Below are positions 8,064 to 16,658 of a stretch of 64,000 nucleotides of DNA, piece after piece. The notes beneath the pieces are model-generated. The model saw only the letters and a program-made list of their open reading frames with translations, made no database searches and was not told the origin of the DNA. The position numbers and the translations under genes were made by a program. Numbering within the stretch: the first letter of the stretch is position 1; every line of letters begins with the position of its first letter. Where the stretch lies: the NCBI GenBank assembly GCA_017347465.1, contig AP021858.1:1506472-1570471 (forward strand). The letters are read 5' to 3'. The DNA is from Candidatus Nitrosymbiomonas proteolyticus. GTDB taxonomy: Bacteria; Armatimonadota; Fimbriimonadia; Fimbriimonadales; Fimbriimonadaceae.

Positions 8064-8606
8064 CTACTCCTGCAAGGGAGGGACCAAAGACTTCGACATC
8101 ACAACGCTCCGGTAGTTGACGTTGCCACCCCACTGATGAAACGCGACGAATCGGAAGCCCCAGCGCTCGTACAATCGAATCAGGTCCGTGGCCTTCTCGC
8201 TCGTGTCGAGGGCGAGCGTGGCCGCTCCCAGTCGGATCGCCTCGGACTCGACTTTCGCCAGCAGCGCCTTCCCGATCCCTGTTCCCTGCATCCGGGGTTC
8301 GACGGCGAATTGGCTGAGGACGCAGACGCTGGTATCGCGGTACAAAGGCGGGTCGTCGGGATCGTCGTCACCGGGACCTTCGAGCATCGCCGTGCCTACG
8401 ATGTCTTGCTCCCGTTCGGCGATCCAGCATGTGCCCCTTGCGATTCTTCGGGAGGTGTGTTCGGGGGGCTGCGTCGCGGCCACGAAGTTGAGATTGGCTT
8501 CGAGGTGCTTTCTGTAAGCGCGATGCAGCAGTTCGGTCAGGGCGCCCACGTCGTCCGAGTCGCTCCAGCACCGAATGAGCAACCTGGCGCATTTCGTGCC
8601 TTCCAT
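8064..8606 (-). CDS. GNAT family N-acetyltransferase
   Basis: 180 residues with the GNAT core: a central strand QFAVEPRMQGTGIGKALL carrying the acetyl-CoA pyrophosphate loop (RMQGTGIG), then LALDTSEKATDLIRLYERWGF, the usual C-terminal motif B with a Tyr. The substrate cannot be predicted. It is first of a probable two-gene operon with the hydrolase downstream. TAGAAT lies 9 nt before the ATG on the coding strand, giving a very short leader. Confidence 0.82.
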   Translation of the reverse strand: MEGTKCARLLIRCWSDSDDVGALTELLHRAYRKHLEANLNFVAATQPPEHTSRRIARGTCWIAEREQDIVGTAMLEGPGDDDPDDPPLYRDTSVCVLSQFAVEPRMQGTGIGKALLAKVESEAIRLGAATLALDTSEKATDLIRLYERWGFRFVAFHQWGGNVNYRSVVMSKSLVPPLQE

Positions 8607-8646
8607 GAACCCTCTATTCTAGCGGGTCGCTGGGTGTGGAAGCGGG

Positions 8647-8652
8647 TAACTT
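8647..8652 (+). promoter_or_regulatory. -10 element for a leaderless mRNA (DinB-family gene)
   Basis: TAACTT is followed by 6 nt and then the ATG at 8659, the spacing expected if transcription starts at the start codon. Confidence 0.45.
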
Positions 8653-8658
8653 GACCCA

Positions 8659-9141
8659 ATGAGCGACTTTGCAGCTTCGTGGACCCTCTCTCGATCTCGA
8701 TTCGACGCCGCGATCGAGGGGCTCAACCATGAGCAACTCAATTGGAGGCTCCAGGACGGAGTATTGACGCTCGCGCAAATGGCGGTTCATGTGGCGGGGG
8801 TCGAGGTGTGGTTCGCTTCGCAAATGCTGGGTGAGTCGCTCGGCTCCGAGGATTCTCGGCTGACTCTCGCCGCGACTGACGGCGTTGTGAACGAAAAGCC
8901 GTTCCCCTATGTCGACGCCGAACTCACCCCCGAATTCGTCGCCAAGGCGCTTCAGAAGGGGCGCGATTGGGTCGAGCGGGTTGTCTGGAACCCGCCAGAG
9001 GAAGTTCGGCGACGTACTGTTCAAAGTGCGCTTGGGCCCGTGATCGACGGCGAAGGCGCGCTGGCGCGGCTGGGGTTCCATGCAGGCTATCACCAGGGGC
9101 AGGCTCATATCCTCGTGACGGCCCCAGGCTTTCCTCGGTGA
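8659..9141 (+). CDS. DinB-family (DUF664-like) four-helix protein
   Basis: 160 residues. A first metal-site His lies in LAQMAVHVAGVEVWF and a paired HxxxH in RLGFHAGYHQGQ, as in the DinB/YfiT metal-binding four-helix bundle. Members include thiol S-transferases such as bacillithiol transferase; many have no known function. The protein is cytoplasmic with no signal peptide. It is monocistronic and convergent with the M28 peptidase gene, 14 nt away. Confidence 0.75.
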   Translation: MSDFAASWTLSRSRFDAAIEGLNHEQLNWRLQDGVLTLAQMAVHVAGVEVWFASQMLGESLGSEDSRLTLAATDGVVNEKPFPYVDAELTPEFVAKALQKGRDWVERVVWNPPEEVRRRTVQSALGPVIDGEGALARLGFHAGYHQGQAHILVTAPGFPR

Positions 9142-9155
9142 TGCATGACTGAGAC

Positions 9156-10706
9156 TCAGCTGCGAACGACCGACCGCGCGAGCCTAGGGAGTTCTCTCAA
9201 GAACCTGTCCCACCAGTAGGCCGCGAAGTCATCGTCGTGGTCGCATTCCGGCCCGTGCTCTTCGAGCGGATCGAAAATGCGCCAGCCTCCGAACTCAGGA
9301 ACGCTGGGAAGGGGGCGATCGGCCACCGGCGTCGCCGGACGTGGCAAGAGTGAGGCCGCGTTCGCAAAGTAAAGCGACATCGCCGCGTGATCGACCGAGG
9401 ATTGAACAAGGTACTCCGGGATCGAGTACTCCGGTCGGTCGTTTTGGGTGTGCCACACGTGGCCGTAATCCGCTCGCCCGGCTTCGATCGTATAAAACCC
9501 AGGTACCCCGACCATGTTGAACGATGCGTGGTCGCTGCTTCCTCCTCGGGGCATTTGCGCGACGATCTCGATGCGTTGCGGCAGGTCGGGAAAGGCCTCG
9601 GAAACCGGCGCAATCGCTTGCCGGAACATTTCGGCCATCGACTCGATCACGTGATAACCGCCGTGGTAGTTCGTGCCTCCGTCGTCGTTGAGCACCAGAG
9701 AAATCTTTTCCCAGTCGTCCTTGTGCTTCTGGACGTACCCACGGGAACCCAGTAGGCCTTGCTCTTCGCCGGTCCAGAGAGCGAATCGGATCGTTCGTTT
9801 GGGCTTGACGCCGGACTTCATGAGAATCCGCGCGGCCTCCATCGCCGAGACGACGCCCGTGCCGTTGTCGTTGGCGCCGACCGAACCTGGGCCATCCCAA
9901 CTGTCGAGATGAGCGCAGACGATCACCATTTCGTCGGGCCGCTCGGTTCCCACGATGTCGGCGATGACGTTGTAGAGCTTGATGGGTCCGGGCACGAACG
10001 TGTTCTCCATGTCGAACTCGAGCTCGACCTTCTCAGCCCGTTCGAGCCGCTCGCGAATCGCGTCCATGTCCGACTTTCGGACCGTGATGCGGCGCTCCGT
10101 CGGGAGGTTGTCGAAACTCAGTCCTGTGAATCTGCCCCCGGTGGTGACCCGCTCGCTCCCCGAAGATGTGATGCGGCCGAGGATGCCGAGTTCGTAAAGC
10201 TTGCGCTGCAATTGCGCCGGCGCTGCTCGACGCCCTTCCGACGCCGGTGGGGCTACGACCCAAGCGCCACTCAACTTCGCGGAAACGGCCGCTAACTCTT
10301 CTTCGGTCGTCGGCTCCAAAACAGCGGGCCCGCGCAAGGGGCCCTCGGTTCCGGGTGACCAGGACGGGGTCGTAAACTCCAGTTCGCGCACCACAGGAGC
10401 GACCATTCTTGCGGACTGCCGCGGGCCGCGCTGGAACCCGACCGGCATCTCGCCCCACTCCTCGATTCGGGCGTTTTCGATTCCGAAGGACTTGAACTTC
10501 TCAACCGCCCAAAGGCAGGCGCGCTGAGCGTTCGGCGAACCTGTAAGTCGCGGGCCGATCCTTGCCAGTTCTTGAAGCAAAGCAAACGCCTGGTTGTCTC
10601 GTTTGCCGAGTTCGATGACCTTACCGACCGCTACGTCGCTGGCCGGCAATGCAAACGTCGTGGCCGAGAAGGCGAAGAGAATCGCTGTCGAAAGAAACGG
10701 TCGCAT
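9156..10706 (-). CDS. Secreted M28-family zinc aminopeptidase/carboxypeptidase
   Basis: 516 residues from the ATG at 10706, which gives a clear signal peptide (STAILFAFSATTFA). The longer open frame upstream overlaps pyrG antisense and is not real. The M28 zinc-site series is complete: HLDSWDG, ANDNGTG (bridging Asp), TGEEQGLLGS (catalytic Glu pair), LNDDGG and SDHASF. A protease-associated-type insert lies between the N-terminal strand and the first ligand. It probably removes amino acids from peptides outside the cytoplasm. Its promoter has TACACT exactly 6 nt before the ATG. Confidence 0.87.
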   Translation of the reverse strand: MRPFLSTAILFAFSATTFALPASDVAVGKVIELGKRDNQAFALLQELARIGPRLTGSPNAQRACLWAVEKFKSFGIENARIEEWGEMPVGFQRGPRQSARMVAPVVRELEFTTPSWSPGTEGPLRGPAVLEPTTEEELAAVSAKLSGAWVVAPPASEGRRAAPAQLQRKLYELGILGRITSSGSERVTTGGRFTGLSFDNLPTERRITVRKSDMDAIRERLERAEKVELEFDMENTFVPGPIKLYNVIADIVGTERPDEMVIVCAHLDSWDGPGSVGANDNGTGVVSAMEAARILMKSGVKPKRTIRFALWTGEEQGLLGSRGYVQKHKDDWEKISLVLNDDGGTNYHGGYHVIESMAEMFRQAIAPVSEAFPDLPQRIEIVAQMPRGGSSDHASFNMVGVPGFYTIEAGRADYGHVWHTQNDRPEYSIPEYLVQSSVDHAAMSLYFANAASLLPRPATPVADRPLPSVPEFGGWRIFDPLEEHGPECDHDDDFAAYWWDRFLRELPRLARSVVRS

Positions 10707-10712
10707 TACGAT

Positions 10713-10718
10713 AGTGTA
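10713..10718 (-). promoter_or_regulatory. -10 element for a leaderless mRNA (M28 peptidase)
   Basis: TACACT ends 6 nt before the ATG at 10706. The hexamer is the same as the last six bases of the CRISPR repeat. Confidence 0.55.
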
Positions 10719-10764
10719 CGAGCGAAGGCCCCATTTTTGCGCCCCGAAACGCCCTCCTGTCCCG

Positions 10765-10770
10765 TATAAT
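10765..10770 (+). promoter_or_regulatory. Consensus -10 TATAAT upstream of pyrG
   Basis: A perfect TATAAT lies 74 nt before the pyrG ATG. No good -35 stands 16-18 nt upstream, so only the -10 is supported. It implies a leader of about 68 nt. Confidence 0.4.
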
Positions 10771-10844
10771 GGTTCGGGCGTTCCCACTTGGAGCCGTTGG
10801 CAGGGCAGCCGGCGGCATCCCTTAGCACGTCCGGGGCAGGTTCG

Positions 10845-12470
10845 ATGGGGCAGACAAAGTACATATTCGTGACGGGTGGGGTCGTTAGCTCGATCGGAAA
10901 AGGGATCGCGACCGCAAGTCTCGGTCGCTTGCTCCGGAACCGCGGCTTCACCGTCGCCCCGATGAAACTCGATCCCTACATCAACGTCGATGCGGGCACC
11001 ATGAACCCCTACCAGCACGGCGAGGTCTTCGTCACCGACGACGGCGCGGAGACCGACCTCGACCTCGGCCATTACGAGCGCTTCATCGACGTCAACTGCA
11101 CGGAAGGCTCCTCGGTCACGACGGGAAAGGTGTATCTGAACGTCATCCAAGCCGAGCGAAAAGGGGACTACTTGGGGGCTACGGTCCAGGTGATCCCGCA
11201 CGTCACAAACGCGATCAAGAACAGCATTTATCAGTTGGGTGCAGAGCACGAGGCGGACATCGTGATCGCTGAGATCGGCGGAACGGTCGGCGACATCGAA
11301 AGCCTGCCCTTCCTCGAAGCGATTCGACAGGTCCGTAAGGACGTAGGCGCTGAAAACACCATGTACGTTCACGTCACGCTCATCCCGACTGTGGGACCCT
11401 GGGACGAGATCAAGACCAAACCGACCCAGCACAGCGTGATCAAGTTACGAGAAATCGGCATCACGCCCGATGTGCTCATCTGCCGAACGGAGATCCCGCT
11501 TAGCCAAGACGTCAAGGACAAGATCAGCCTCTTTACGGACGTTCCTGCTGAGGCCGTGATCGAATCCTTGGACGTGCGGACCATTTATGAGGTCCCGCTG
11601 AAGTACGAGGAGTCCGGCTTGGGCGACTTCGTCAGCCGCAGACTCGGCCTGGAGGTTAGGGAACCGAAAATCGGGGACTGGCAGCGGATTGTCAAGACGC
11701 TGAAAGATCCCCAGAAAAGCTGCCATGTCGCGGTCGTGGGGAAGTACACCGGGAACGGCGACGCCTACCTTTCGATCGGCGAGGCGCTCATCCACGCTGG
11801 CATCCCGAACGATGCGTCCGTCGAAGTTTCTTGGATCGAAAGCGACCTCTTTGAGAACGGCAAGCCGGCCGCCGAATTGCTCTCCGGCATGGACGCTTTG
11901 GTCGTAGCTCCCGGCTTCGGCGATCGGGGGATCGAAGGGAAAATCGAGGCCGTTCGCTACGCGAGGGAAAATCAGGTTCCCTTCCTTGGCATTTGCTTGG
12001 GGCTCCAAGTGGCGGTGATCGAGTTCTGCCGGAATGTCTGCAAGCTCGAAGGCGCCAACAGCGAAGAGATCGAAAATGACCCGGCCTATCCGGTCATTCA
12101 CCTCTTGCCCGAACAAAGGGACGTGAAGGACAAAGGCGCGACGATGCGCCTGGGGACGTATCCGTGCAACGTCGTTCACGGGACTCTCGCACACCGGCTT
12201 TACAAGAGCAGCCGCATCTCCGAACGGCACCGCCATCGCTACGAAGTGAACAACGACTTTCGGGAGTTGCTCGCTGAAAAGGGAGTGACGATCTCCGGAG
12301 TGTCGCCGGATTACAGGCTCGTCGAGATGATCGAGATCAAGGACCATCCGTTCTTCATCGCAACTCAGGCTCATCCGGAGTTTCGGTCGCGTCCCAACCG
12401 TCCCCATCCGCTGTTTCAGGGCCTAGTCAAGGCTGCGATCGACCGAAAGAGCCGCGTCGCGCTGCAGTAA
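10845..12470 (+). CDS. pyrG: CTP synthase
   Basis: 541 residues. It converts UTP to CTP using ATP and glutamine, the last step of pyrimidine nucleotide synthesis. The synthetase domain has the P-loop-like [10 protein letters not shown] near residue 15 and [13 protein letters not shown]. The C-terminal glutamine amidotransferase domain has the nucleophile Cys in LGICLGLQ and a catalytic His-Glu in AHPEF. ATG at 10845 is the family start; GGGGCAGG lies 4 nt upstream, and the longer frame upstream is not conserved. Length is normal. Confidence 0.97.
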   Translation: MGQTKYIFVTGGVVSSIGKGIATASLGRLLRNRGFTVAPMKLDPYINVDAGTMNPYQHGEVFVTDDGAETDLDLGHYERFIDVNCTEGSSVTTGKVYLNVIQAERKGDYLGATVQVIPHVTNAIKNSIYQLGAEHEADIVIAEIGGTVGDIESLPFLEAIRQVRKDVGAENTMYVHVTLIPTVGPWDEIKTKPTQHSVIKLREIGITPDVLICRTEIPLSQDVKDKISLFTDVPAEAVIESLDVRTIYEVPLKYEESGLGDFVSRRLGLEVREPKIGDWQRIVKTLKDPQKSCHVAVVGKYTGNGDAYLSIGEALIHAGIPNDASVEVSWIESDLFENGKPAAELLSGMDALVVAPGFGDRGIEGKIEAVRYARENQVPFLGICLGLQVAVIEFCRNVCKLEGANSEEIENDPAYPVIHLLPEQRDVKDKGATMRLGTYPCNVVHGTLAHRLYKSSRISERHRHRYEVNNDFRELLAEKGVTISGVSPDYRLVEMIEIKDHPFFIATQAHPEFRSRPNRPHPLFQGLVKAAIDRKSRVALQ

Positions 12471-12527
12471 GTGCGCCCCAATTCGCAAGGAACGGGCTCT
12501 CCCCGACCTTGTGACCGCGCGCATGAA

Positions 12528-12555
12528 CCCCGAAGATTAACTTGTGGGTTTTTTT
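12528..12555 (+). terminator. Probable terminator of pyrG
   Basis: CCCGAAG pairs with CTT(G)TGGG around ATTAA (7 pairs with one bulge), then seven T residues at 12549-12555. It covers the GTG at 12544, which argues that the following pilin-like gene starts later, at 12580. Confidence 0.55.
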
Positions 12556-12579
12556 GCAAGCCTGAGGAACCTTCTTGGT

Positions 12580-13074
12580 ATGGGACGTTTGCCCGCCACC
12601 ACCTACGTCTCTCGCCAAGCGCGTCGCGGCAAGCGATCAGGCTCGATCCTGATAGATGCGATCGTCGGCGTGTTCGTTCTGGCCCTCGCCGCATCCGCGT
12701 TCTTTTCGATGATGCCGGTGATCGATCGCGCCCAACGAATCGCTCACGAGCAATCGACAGCGAGCAACATGGCGGCGCGCATGGTCGAACACCTTCAATT
12801 GCTCAACGCCAAAGATCTGAACGTCGAGGCTCTGACGAGTCTGGAGTTGATCGACGCGGGCCAAGACGGCCTTCCGTATCGGTTTGACAACGTCCCTCTC
12901 GATGACTCCACAGGCTTCAGCCCCGCCCAGGCGTTTCGCAACGGTACCGGTAGCCTTGATATTGTCGATCTTTCGGCTGGAGCAAGAAAAGCCGTCGTCA
13001 CGATCGGTTGGGTCAGCGACAGCGGGAAGTCGAAGTCCTTTGTAACCGCGACGGTCCTGGGTGGATACAAATGA
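12580..13074 (+). CDS. Type IV pilin-like/pseudopilin protein
   Basis: About 164 residues. A basic leader (RQARRGKRSG) is followed by a hydrophobic helix SILIDAIVGVFVLALAAS, the arrangement of prepilins with cleavage after Gly, although the residue after Gly is Ser and the usual Glu5 is replaced by Asp. The rest has minor-pilin character (AHEQSTASNMAARMVEHL). ATG at 12580 is preferred over an earlier GTG that lies in the pyrG terminator. It is first of three overlapping genes: its TGA overlaps the ATG of the next (ATGA). It probably forms part of a type IV pilus or secretion pseudopilus. Confidence 0.65.
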   Translation: MGRLPATTYVSRQARRGKRSGSILIDAIVGVFVLALAASAFFSMMPVIDRAQRIAHEQSTASNMAARMVEHLQLLNAKDLNVEALTSLELIDAGQDGLPYRFDNVPLDDSTGFSPAQAFRNGTGSLDIVDLSAGARKAVVTIGWVSDSGKSKSFVTATVLGGYK

Positions 13075-13634
13075 GGCGGCGAGGATTCTCCCTTGTCGAA
13101 GTGAGCATTGGGCTCGTCATCCTCATGATGGGGATGCTTGGGCTATTGAACTTATACTTATACGGCGCAAAGTCGATCACGAGAACCACGATCGATACGA
13201 ACCTGTCTCAGCGCAACGCTCAGGGCCTTCGCCGGATGTCGGAGCAGCTTAGGATGGCCATGTCCGTGGAACTCAATGAAGAGGGCACCACGGTCACTTA
13301 CCAACTTCCCGCGATGTCCGATTCCGTCGATCCCTTTACGGGCGAGCACGAAGTCGCGGTCCCCCGAGCCTGGGATGGCGTGACGCGGTCGTTCTCTATC
13401 GAGGGGGGGATTCTGAGCGACGACCAGACTGGCCAAGTCTTGGTAGAGGGCATTTCGCTCACCGACCCTGACCCGGACAGCTCTCAGTATGGCCAAACCT
13501 ATACTCCGTTCGCTTTCTCGACGATTGGTTCCTCACGAGCTTTGTCGATTCAGTTGATCACTTCGCAATTCATGGGTGTGCAGACGCGTTTCGTTCGCTT
13601 GAAAACTACCGTTATGTTGAGGAATATGCCTTGA
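13071..13634 (+). CDS. Prepilin with canonical N-methylation site (PilV-like)
   Basis: 187 residues. Short leader MRRRG, then FSLVEVSIGLVILMMGMLGL, the textbook class III signal (G^FSLVE with Glu5) processed by PilD-type peptidases. The following segment (LSQRNAQGLRRMSEQLR) resembles PilV/PilW minor pilins. ATG at 13071 overlaps the previous stop (ATGA), and its own stop overlaps the TTG of the next gene, so all three are probably translated in a coupled manner. It sits in the inner membrane before assembly. Confidence 0.82.
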   Translation: MRRRGFSLVEVSIGLVILMMGMLGLLNLYLYGAKSITRTTIDTNLSQRNAQGLRRMSEQLRMAMSVELNEEGTTVTYQLPAMSDSVDPFTGEHEVAVPRAWDGVTRSFSIEGGILSDDQTGQVLVEGISLTDPDPDSSQYGQTYTPFAFSTIGSSRALSIQLITSQFMGVQTRFVRLKTTVMLRNMP

Positions 13635-15334
13635 AAAATAGCAAGAAGCGAGGTTGGATCGCCCTGACCATGCTGTTGGGACTCTCCGTCTTGGTGCTGT
13701 CCACGATGGGGGTGCTCATGATGTCGACCCAAAGCATGCACCGCGCCGAACGGGATTCGCGCGCCGTCGTCGCGTTTCAAACGGCCCAAGCAGCCCTTGA
13801 ATCGACTCTGAGTAAGGCCTTTGCCGCGCTCCCCTCGAACAACGGTGGCTTTGTAGAAGGAACGGATTACGCGACCGAAGTTCTCGCTGGACTGGGTGGA
13901 GACCTCTCGGCTCTGGTCGAGGTTCAGCCAACCTCGGATCCTCGAACCGCATGGTTCACGTCGACCGTCGAATACAACTCGGTCGAGTCGAGCGTTCGGG
14001 TGTATGTCGACAGTCGCAACGTTGGTATCTGGAACAACGCGATCTTCGCTGGCGCGGGCGCGGCAGGGCAGGCGATCAACGGCAACGTGGATATTCGGGG
14101 TTCGGTACATATTCTGGGTGAAGGCGAGCCCTATTCGGATCTGAACGGAAACGGCGTATGGGACGCGGCTGAACCCTATACGGATCTAAATAGCAACGGC
14201 GCATGGGACCCAGGCGAGCCCTTCACGGATATTAACGGAGATAGCGTTAGAAATCCTGCGGAACCCTATAATGATCTAAATCGCAATGGCCAGTACGACC
14301 CGCCGCTGACGCAAACCGACCTCAACACAACCCTTTCAGGTACGGCCTACATCGGTAATCACTACAGCGGAATGCCGACCGAACTCGAAGCGATGGTACC
14401 GGATGCTCCCCGCGTGAGTGGCATTGAGACTTTGAGTGCAGAGGTGCGCGTCAAACATGGACGCATCTCGATTAGCGGAAACGCAATGGTCGGAACGAGT
14501 TCGATCGTGGACGGAGGCTCGAGCAAGGGCACGATCGACGGTTCGTACGTGAGCGACGGGTACACGGGCAGCGCGGGCGCAGGCGCGGTGTTTAGCGACA
14601 ATGGCGCGAGCAACGTGTACGATCTGGGCAACCTCGGAATCCAGTTCCCTGTGGTGGCGGGAATCGGAGCGCAAACCTATATCGACAGCTCTCAAAACAC
14701 CTGGCAAACCCAAGAGCACTTCCTCGAAGCGCGCAGCCTGACCGTACCTTTGACCGAGATCAAAGCCGGGACGGCAGCATTCAGCTACGGACCGGACGCT
14801 TACGGAAACAGCATTTCGTTCACGCCCGAGGTCAAGCAGAACAACAAAGTGGTGCAGCCTGCGACGCTCGACGTTTCTGGGGTCATTCGGTTTGCCGGCA
14901 ACTTGCAGATTGGTGGGAGCAAAGAGACGATTCGGTACACCGGCAACGGTACGCTGTACTCTCGCGAGTCGGTTTCCATCAGCGCGAACTTCCTGCCCGC
15001 CTCGGGCACGGTGTTTCCGACAACGGCGCGTATTGGAGTCATTGCCCTCCGGGACTTGAACCTCGCAACCGGAAACGGCGATGCCCAACTCTCCATGGCC
15101 GGCGCATTTTATGCGCAGGGGAAGATCGTCAGCCGCAAACAGAATCAAATCGCCGGGACCTTCGTGGCAGCCTATTACGACATGGGCACCAACGTCCCCA
15201 ACATCTATCAGGTCCCACCGCTGGTTTACAACATGCCCCCTGCGATGCCCGGCGACAAGAACTACTTCTCGCTCCGCGTGAGGACTTGGAGGGACCGGCC
15301 CGTCTCAACCAGCACAAACATGACGGGCTCCTAA
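13631..15334 (+). CDS. PilX-like pilus-associated protein with four Ca-binding-type repeats
   Basis: 567 residues beginning at TTG (TTGA overlap with the previous stop). The N-terminus (KRGWIALTMLLGLSVLVLSTMGVLMM) is the PilX_N type: a transmembrane helix without a classic cleavage site. Four tandem 15-residue units of the type EPYxDLNxNGxWDxx follow at about residues 166-225, each with a DxNxNG calcium-loop spacing; the third is degenerate. The remainder is beta-rich and repetitive (long Ser/Gly/Thr/Asn stretches, SGNAMVGTSSIVDGG), suggesting an exposed adhesin-like domain. With the two upstream pseudopilins it probably forms a pilus-tip or minor-pilin complex. The downstream gene is convergent. 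Confidence 0.68.
   Translation: MKNSKKRGWIALTMLLGLSVLVLSTMGVLMMSTQSMHRAERDSRAVVAFQTAQAALESTLSKAFAALPSNNGGFVEGTDYATEVLAGLGGDLSALVEVQPTSDPRTAWFTSTVEYNSVESSVRVYVDSRNVGIWNNAIFAGAGAAGQAINGNVDIRGSVHILGEGEPYSDLNGNGVWDAAEPYTDLNSNGAWDPGEPFTDINGDSVRNPAEPYNDLNRNGQYDPPLTQTDLNTTLSGTAYIGNHYSGMPTELEAMVPDAPRVSGIETLSAEVRVKHGRISISGNAMVGTSSIVDGGSSKGTIDGSYVSDGYTGSAGAGAVFSDNGASNVYDLGNLGIQFPVVAGIGAQTYIDSSQNTWQTQEHFLEARSLTVPLTEIKAGTAAFSYGPDAYGNSISFTPEVKQNNKVVQPATLDVSGVIRFAGNLQIGGSKETIRYTGNGTLYSRESVSISANFLPASGTVFPTTARIGVIALRDLNLATGNGDAQLSMAGAFYAQGKIVSRKQNQIAGTFVAAYYDMGTNVPNIYQVPPLVYNMPPAMPGDKNYFSLRVRTWRDRPVSTSTNMTGS
14126..14305 (+). repeat. Four tandem 45-bp coding repeats (Ca-binding loop type)
   Basis: Four units of 15 codons start with GAG/GAA-CCC (Glu-Pro) and carry D-L-N-x-N-G. 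Units 1, 2 and 4 keep the DxNxNG loop; unit 3 reads DINGDSVRN. At the DNA level the units are diverged, so this is an old duplication under protein-level constraint. Confidence 0.8.
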
Positions 15335-15352
15335 TCCCGAGCTTCAGGTGGG

Positions 15353-16444
15353 TTAGGAGTGCGCTTCGGCGGCAGGTTGCTTTCCGCCCATCATTTCGCG
15401 GACCACGTCATGCAGCATGAGGAGCAGGGCAAGGAGCATGGGCCCCGCCATCAGCCCGATCGGACCCATCGACAGGACGCCGCCCAGCAGAGCGAAGAAC
15501 ACCGCCATCGGGTGCATGAGAAGCCGCGCTCCGATCACCCACGGCTTGAGCAAGTTGTCGATCTGACTGACCACCAAGAAGCCAGCGGCAAGCAGCGCCA
15601 CGCCCTCCCAGGTCTTGCCGTTGGCGAGAAGGATGAGGGCCATGGGGACGTAGACGATCGGCGCTCCAAGGAGCGGAATCATGCAGAGCATGATGGTCAA
15701 CGCCCCCCAAAGTAGCGCGTTCGGAACACCGGTGAATACGTAGGCAAGGGTCGCAAGGAGGCCCTGCGCAATGGCAACGAGAATGACTCCGACAAACACG
15801 CCGTGGATGGTGTTCGACATCCTCGCAAGGACTTGGGTCGTTCGGTCGGGCGGAAGCGGGCTGAGCGCAACCACATAGGGGCTAAGCCTCGCCCCGTCGC
15901 GGAGAAGAAAGAACAGGGTCAGAAAAGCGAAGACCAGCGTGAGCAGTGACTGAACGCCCTGTACGGCCAGCGAGGACAAGGGCTTCGTGAGCGATTGGGC
16001 GATTTGATCCTTGTTGGACTCGACCCAAGGGCCGATTTGGAAGTTCGGCGCGAGGCGATCGGTGACCGGCTCGATCATGCGGTCGATTTCGTGTCCGATG
16101 CTTTCGAGGGTGACGACGCCCGTACCGTCGGTCGCGCCCTCGGCGAACTCCCTTAGGAGGCCACCAGCCTGGACCGTCACCGCCAAGCCTAAGAACACGA
16201 GAGGCAGGCCCACTATGGCTAGGGCGAGGAGGGTCGAGGCCAAAGCTCCGACGTTGCCTCCCAGCCTCTTACTAAACTTCTTATGAATGGGCCACATCAG
16301 GACGGCCATCACGCTCGCCCACAGGATCGCGGGGACGAACGGCCACAATACGACGATCCCTCCGACGACCGCGGCGATCACCAACAACCAAAAGCCGAAG
16401 TGCTTGTACTTCGATTCAAAAGTGGGCTGGGGAGACGAGTCCAT
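15353..16444 (-). CDS. AI-2E family transporter (PerM/YdiK type permease)
   Basis: 363 residues with about 8 predicted membrane helices in the family pattern: paired helices at the N-terminus (FGFWLLVIAAVVGGIVVLW and FVPAILWASVMAVLMWP), a soluble loop, FLTLFFLLRDG, then helices including ALLWGALTIMLCMIPLLGAP and a conserved VISQ/VVSQIDN-type segment. Members export autoinducer-2 or act as Na+/H+ antiporters; the substrate here is open. It is convergent with the pilin operon. No leaderless -10 is seen before its ATG. Confidence 0.82.
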   Translation of the reverse strand: MDSSPQPTFESKYKHFGFWLLVIAAVVGGIVVLWPFVPAILWASVMAVLMWPIHKKFSKRLGGNVGALASTLLALAIVGLPLVFLGLAVTVQAGGLLREFAEGATDGTGVVTLESIGHEIDRMIEPVTDRLAPNFQIGPWVESNKDQIAQSLTKPLSSLAVQGVQSLLTLVFAFLTLFFLLRDGARLSPYVVALSPLPPDRTTQVLARMSNTIHGVFVGVILVAIAQGLLATLAYVFTGVPNALLWGALTIMLCMIPLLGAPIVYVPMALILLANGKTWEGVALLAAGFLVVSQIDNLLKPWVIGARLLMHPMAVFFALLGGVLSMGPIGLMAGPMLLALLLMLHDVVREMMGGKQPAAEAHS

Positions 16445-16522
16445 TCGATCGATCCTGCGAATGCGTATTTCTCGAACAGCTACGGACGAAGGACGGTTGG
16501 CGTTGCGGCGCGTCGCTCGAAG

Positions 16523-16595
16523 TGAGCCGGCTGGGACTCGAACCCAGGACCCACGCCTTAAAAGGGCGTTGCTCTACCGACTGAGCTACCGGCTC
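16523..16595 (-). tRNA. tRNA-Lys (anticodon TTT)
   Basis: Read on the minus strand, the acceptor stem is GAGCCGG/CCGGCTC, the D arm contains AGCTCAGTCGGTAGAGC, and the anticodon stem ACGCC/GGCGT holds the loop CTTTTAA (anticodon TTT). The T arm has GGGTTCGAGTCCC. CCA is not encoded, unlike tRNA-Arg at 5191. Confidence 0.95.
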
Positions 16596-16646
16596 GCTGA
16601 GGGATGATGGTACCTGAGGTTCGGCTGGCCGGTCGGCTGGTTTGGG

Positions 16647-16652
16647 TACGCT
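16647..16652 (+). promoter_or_regulatory. -10 element for a leaderless mRNA (purM)
   Basis: TACGCT, then 6 nt, then the ATG at 16659. It matches the TAnnnT-N6-ATG pattern seen at other first genes in this window. Confidence 0.45.
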
Positions 16653-16658
16653 TGCCCC

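Noticed and set aside
10707-11432. Long N-terminal extension of the M28 peptidase frame
   Set aside because: It would run antisense through pyrG and bury the signal peptide that begins at the ATG at 10706.
11445-12407. 320-codon minus-strand frame antisense to pyrG
   Set aside because: Shadow frame of a well-conserved gene; no motif or start signal.
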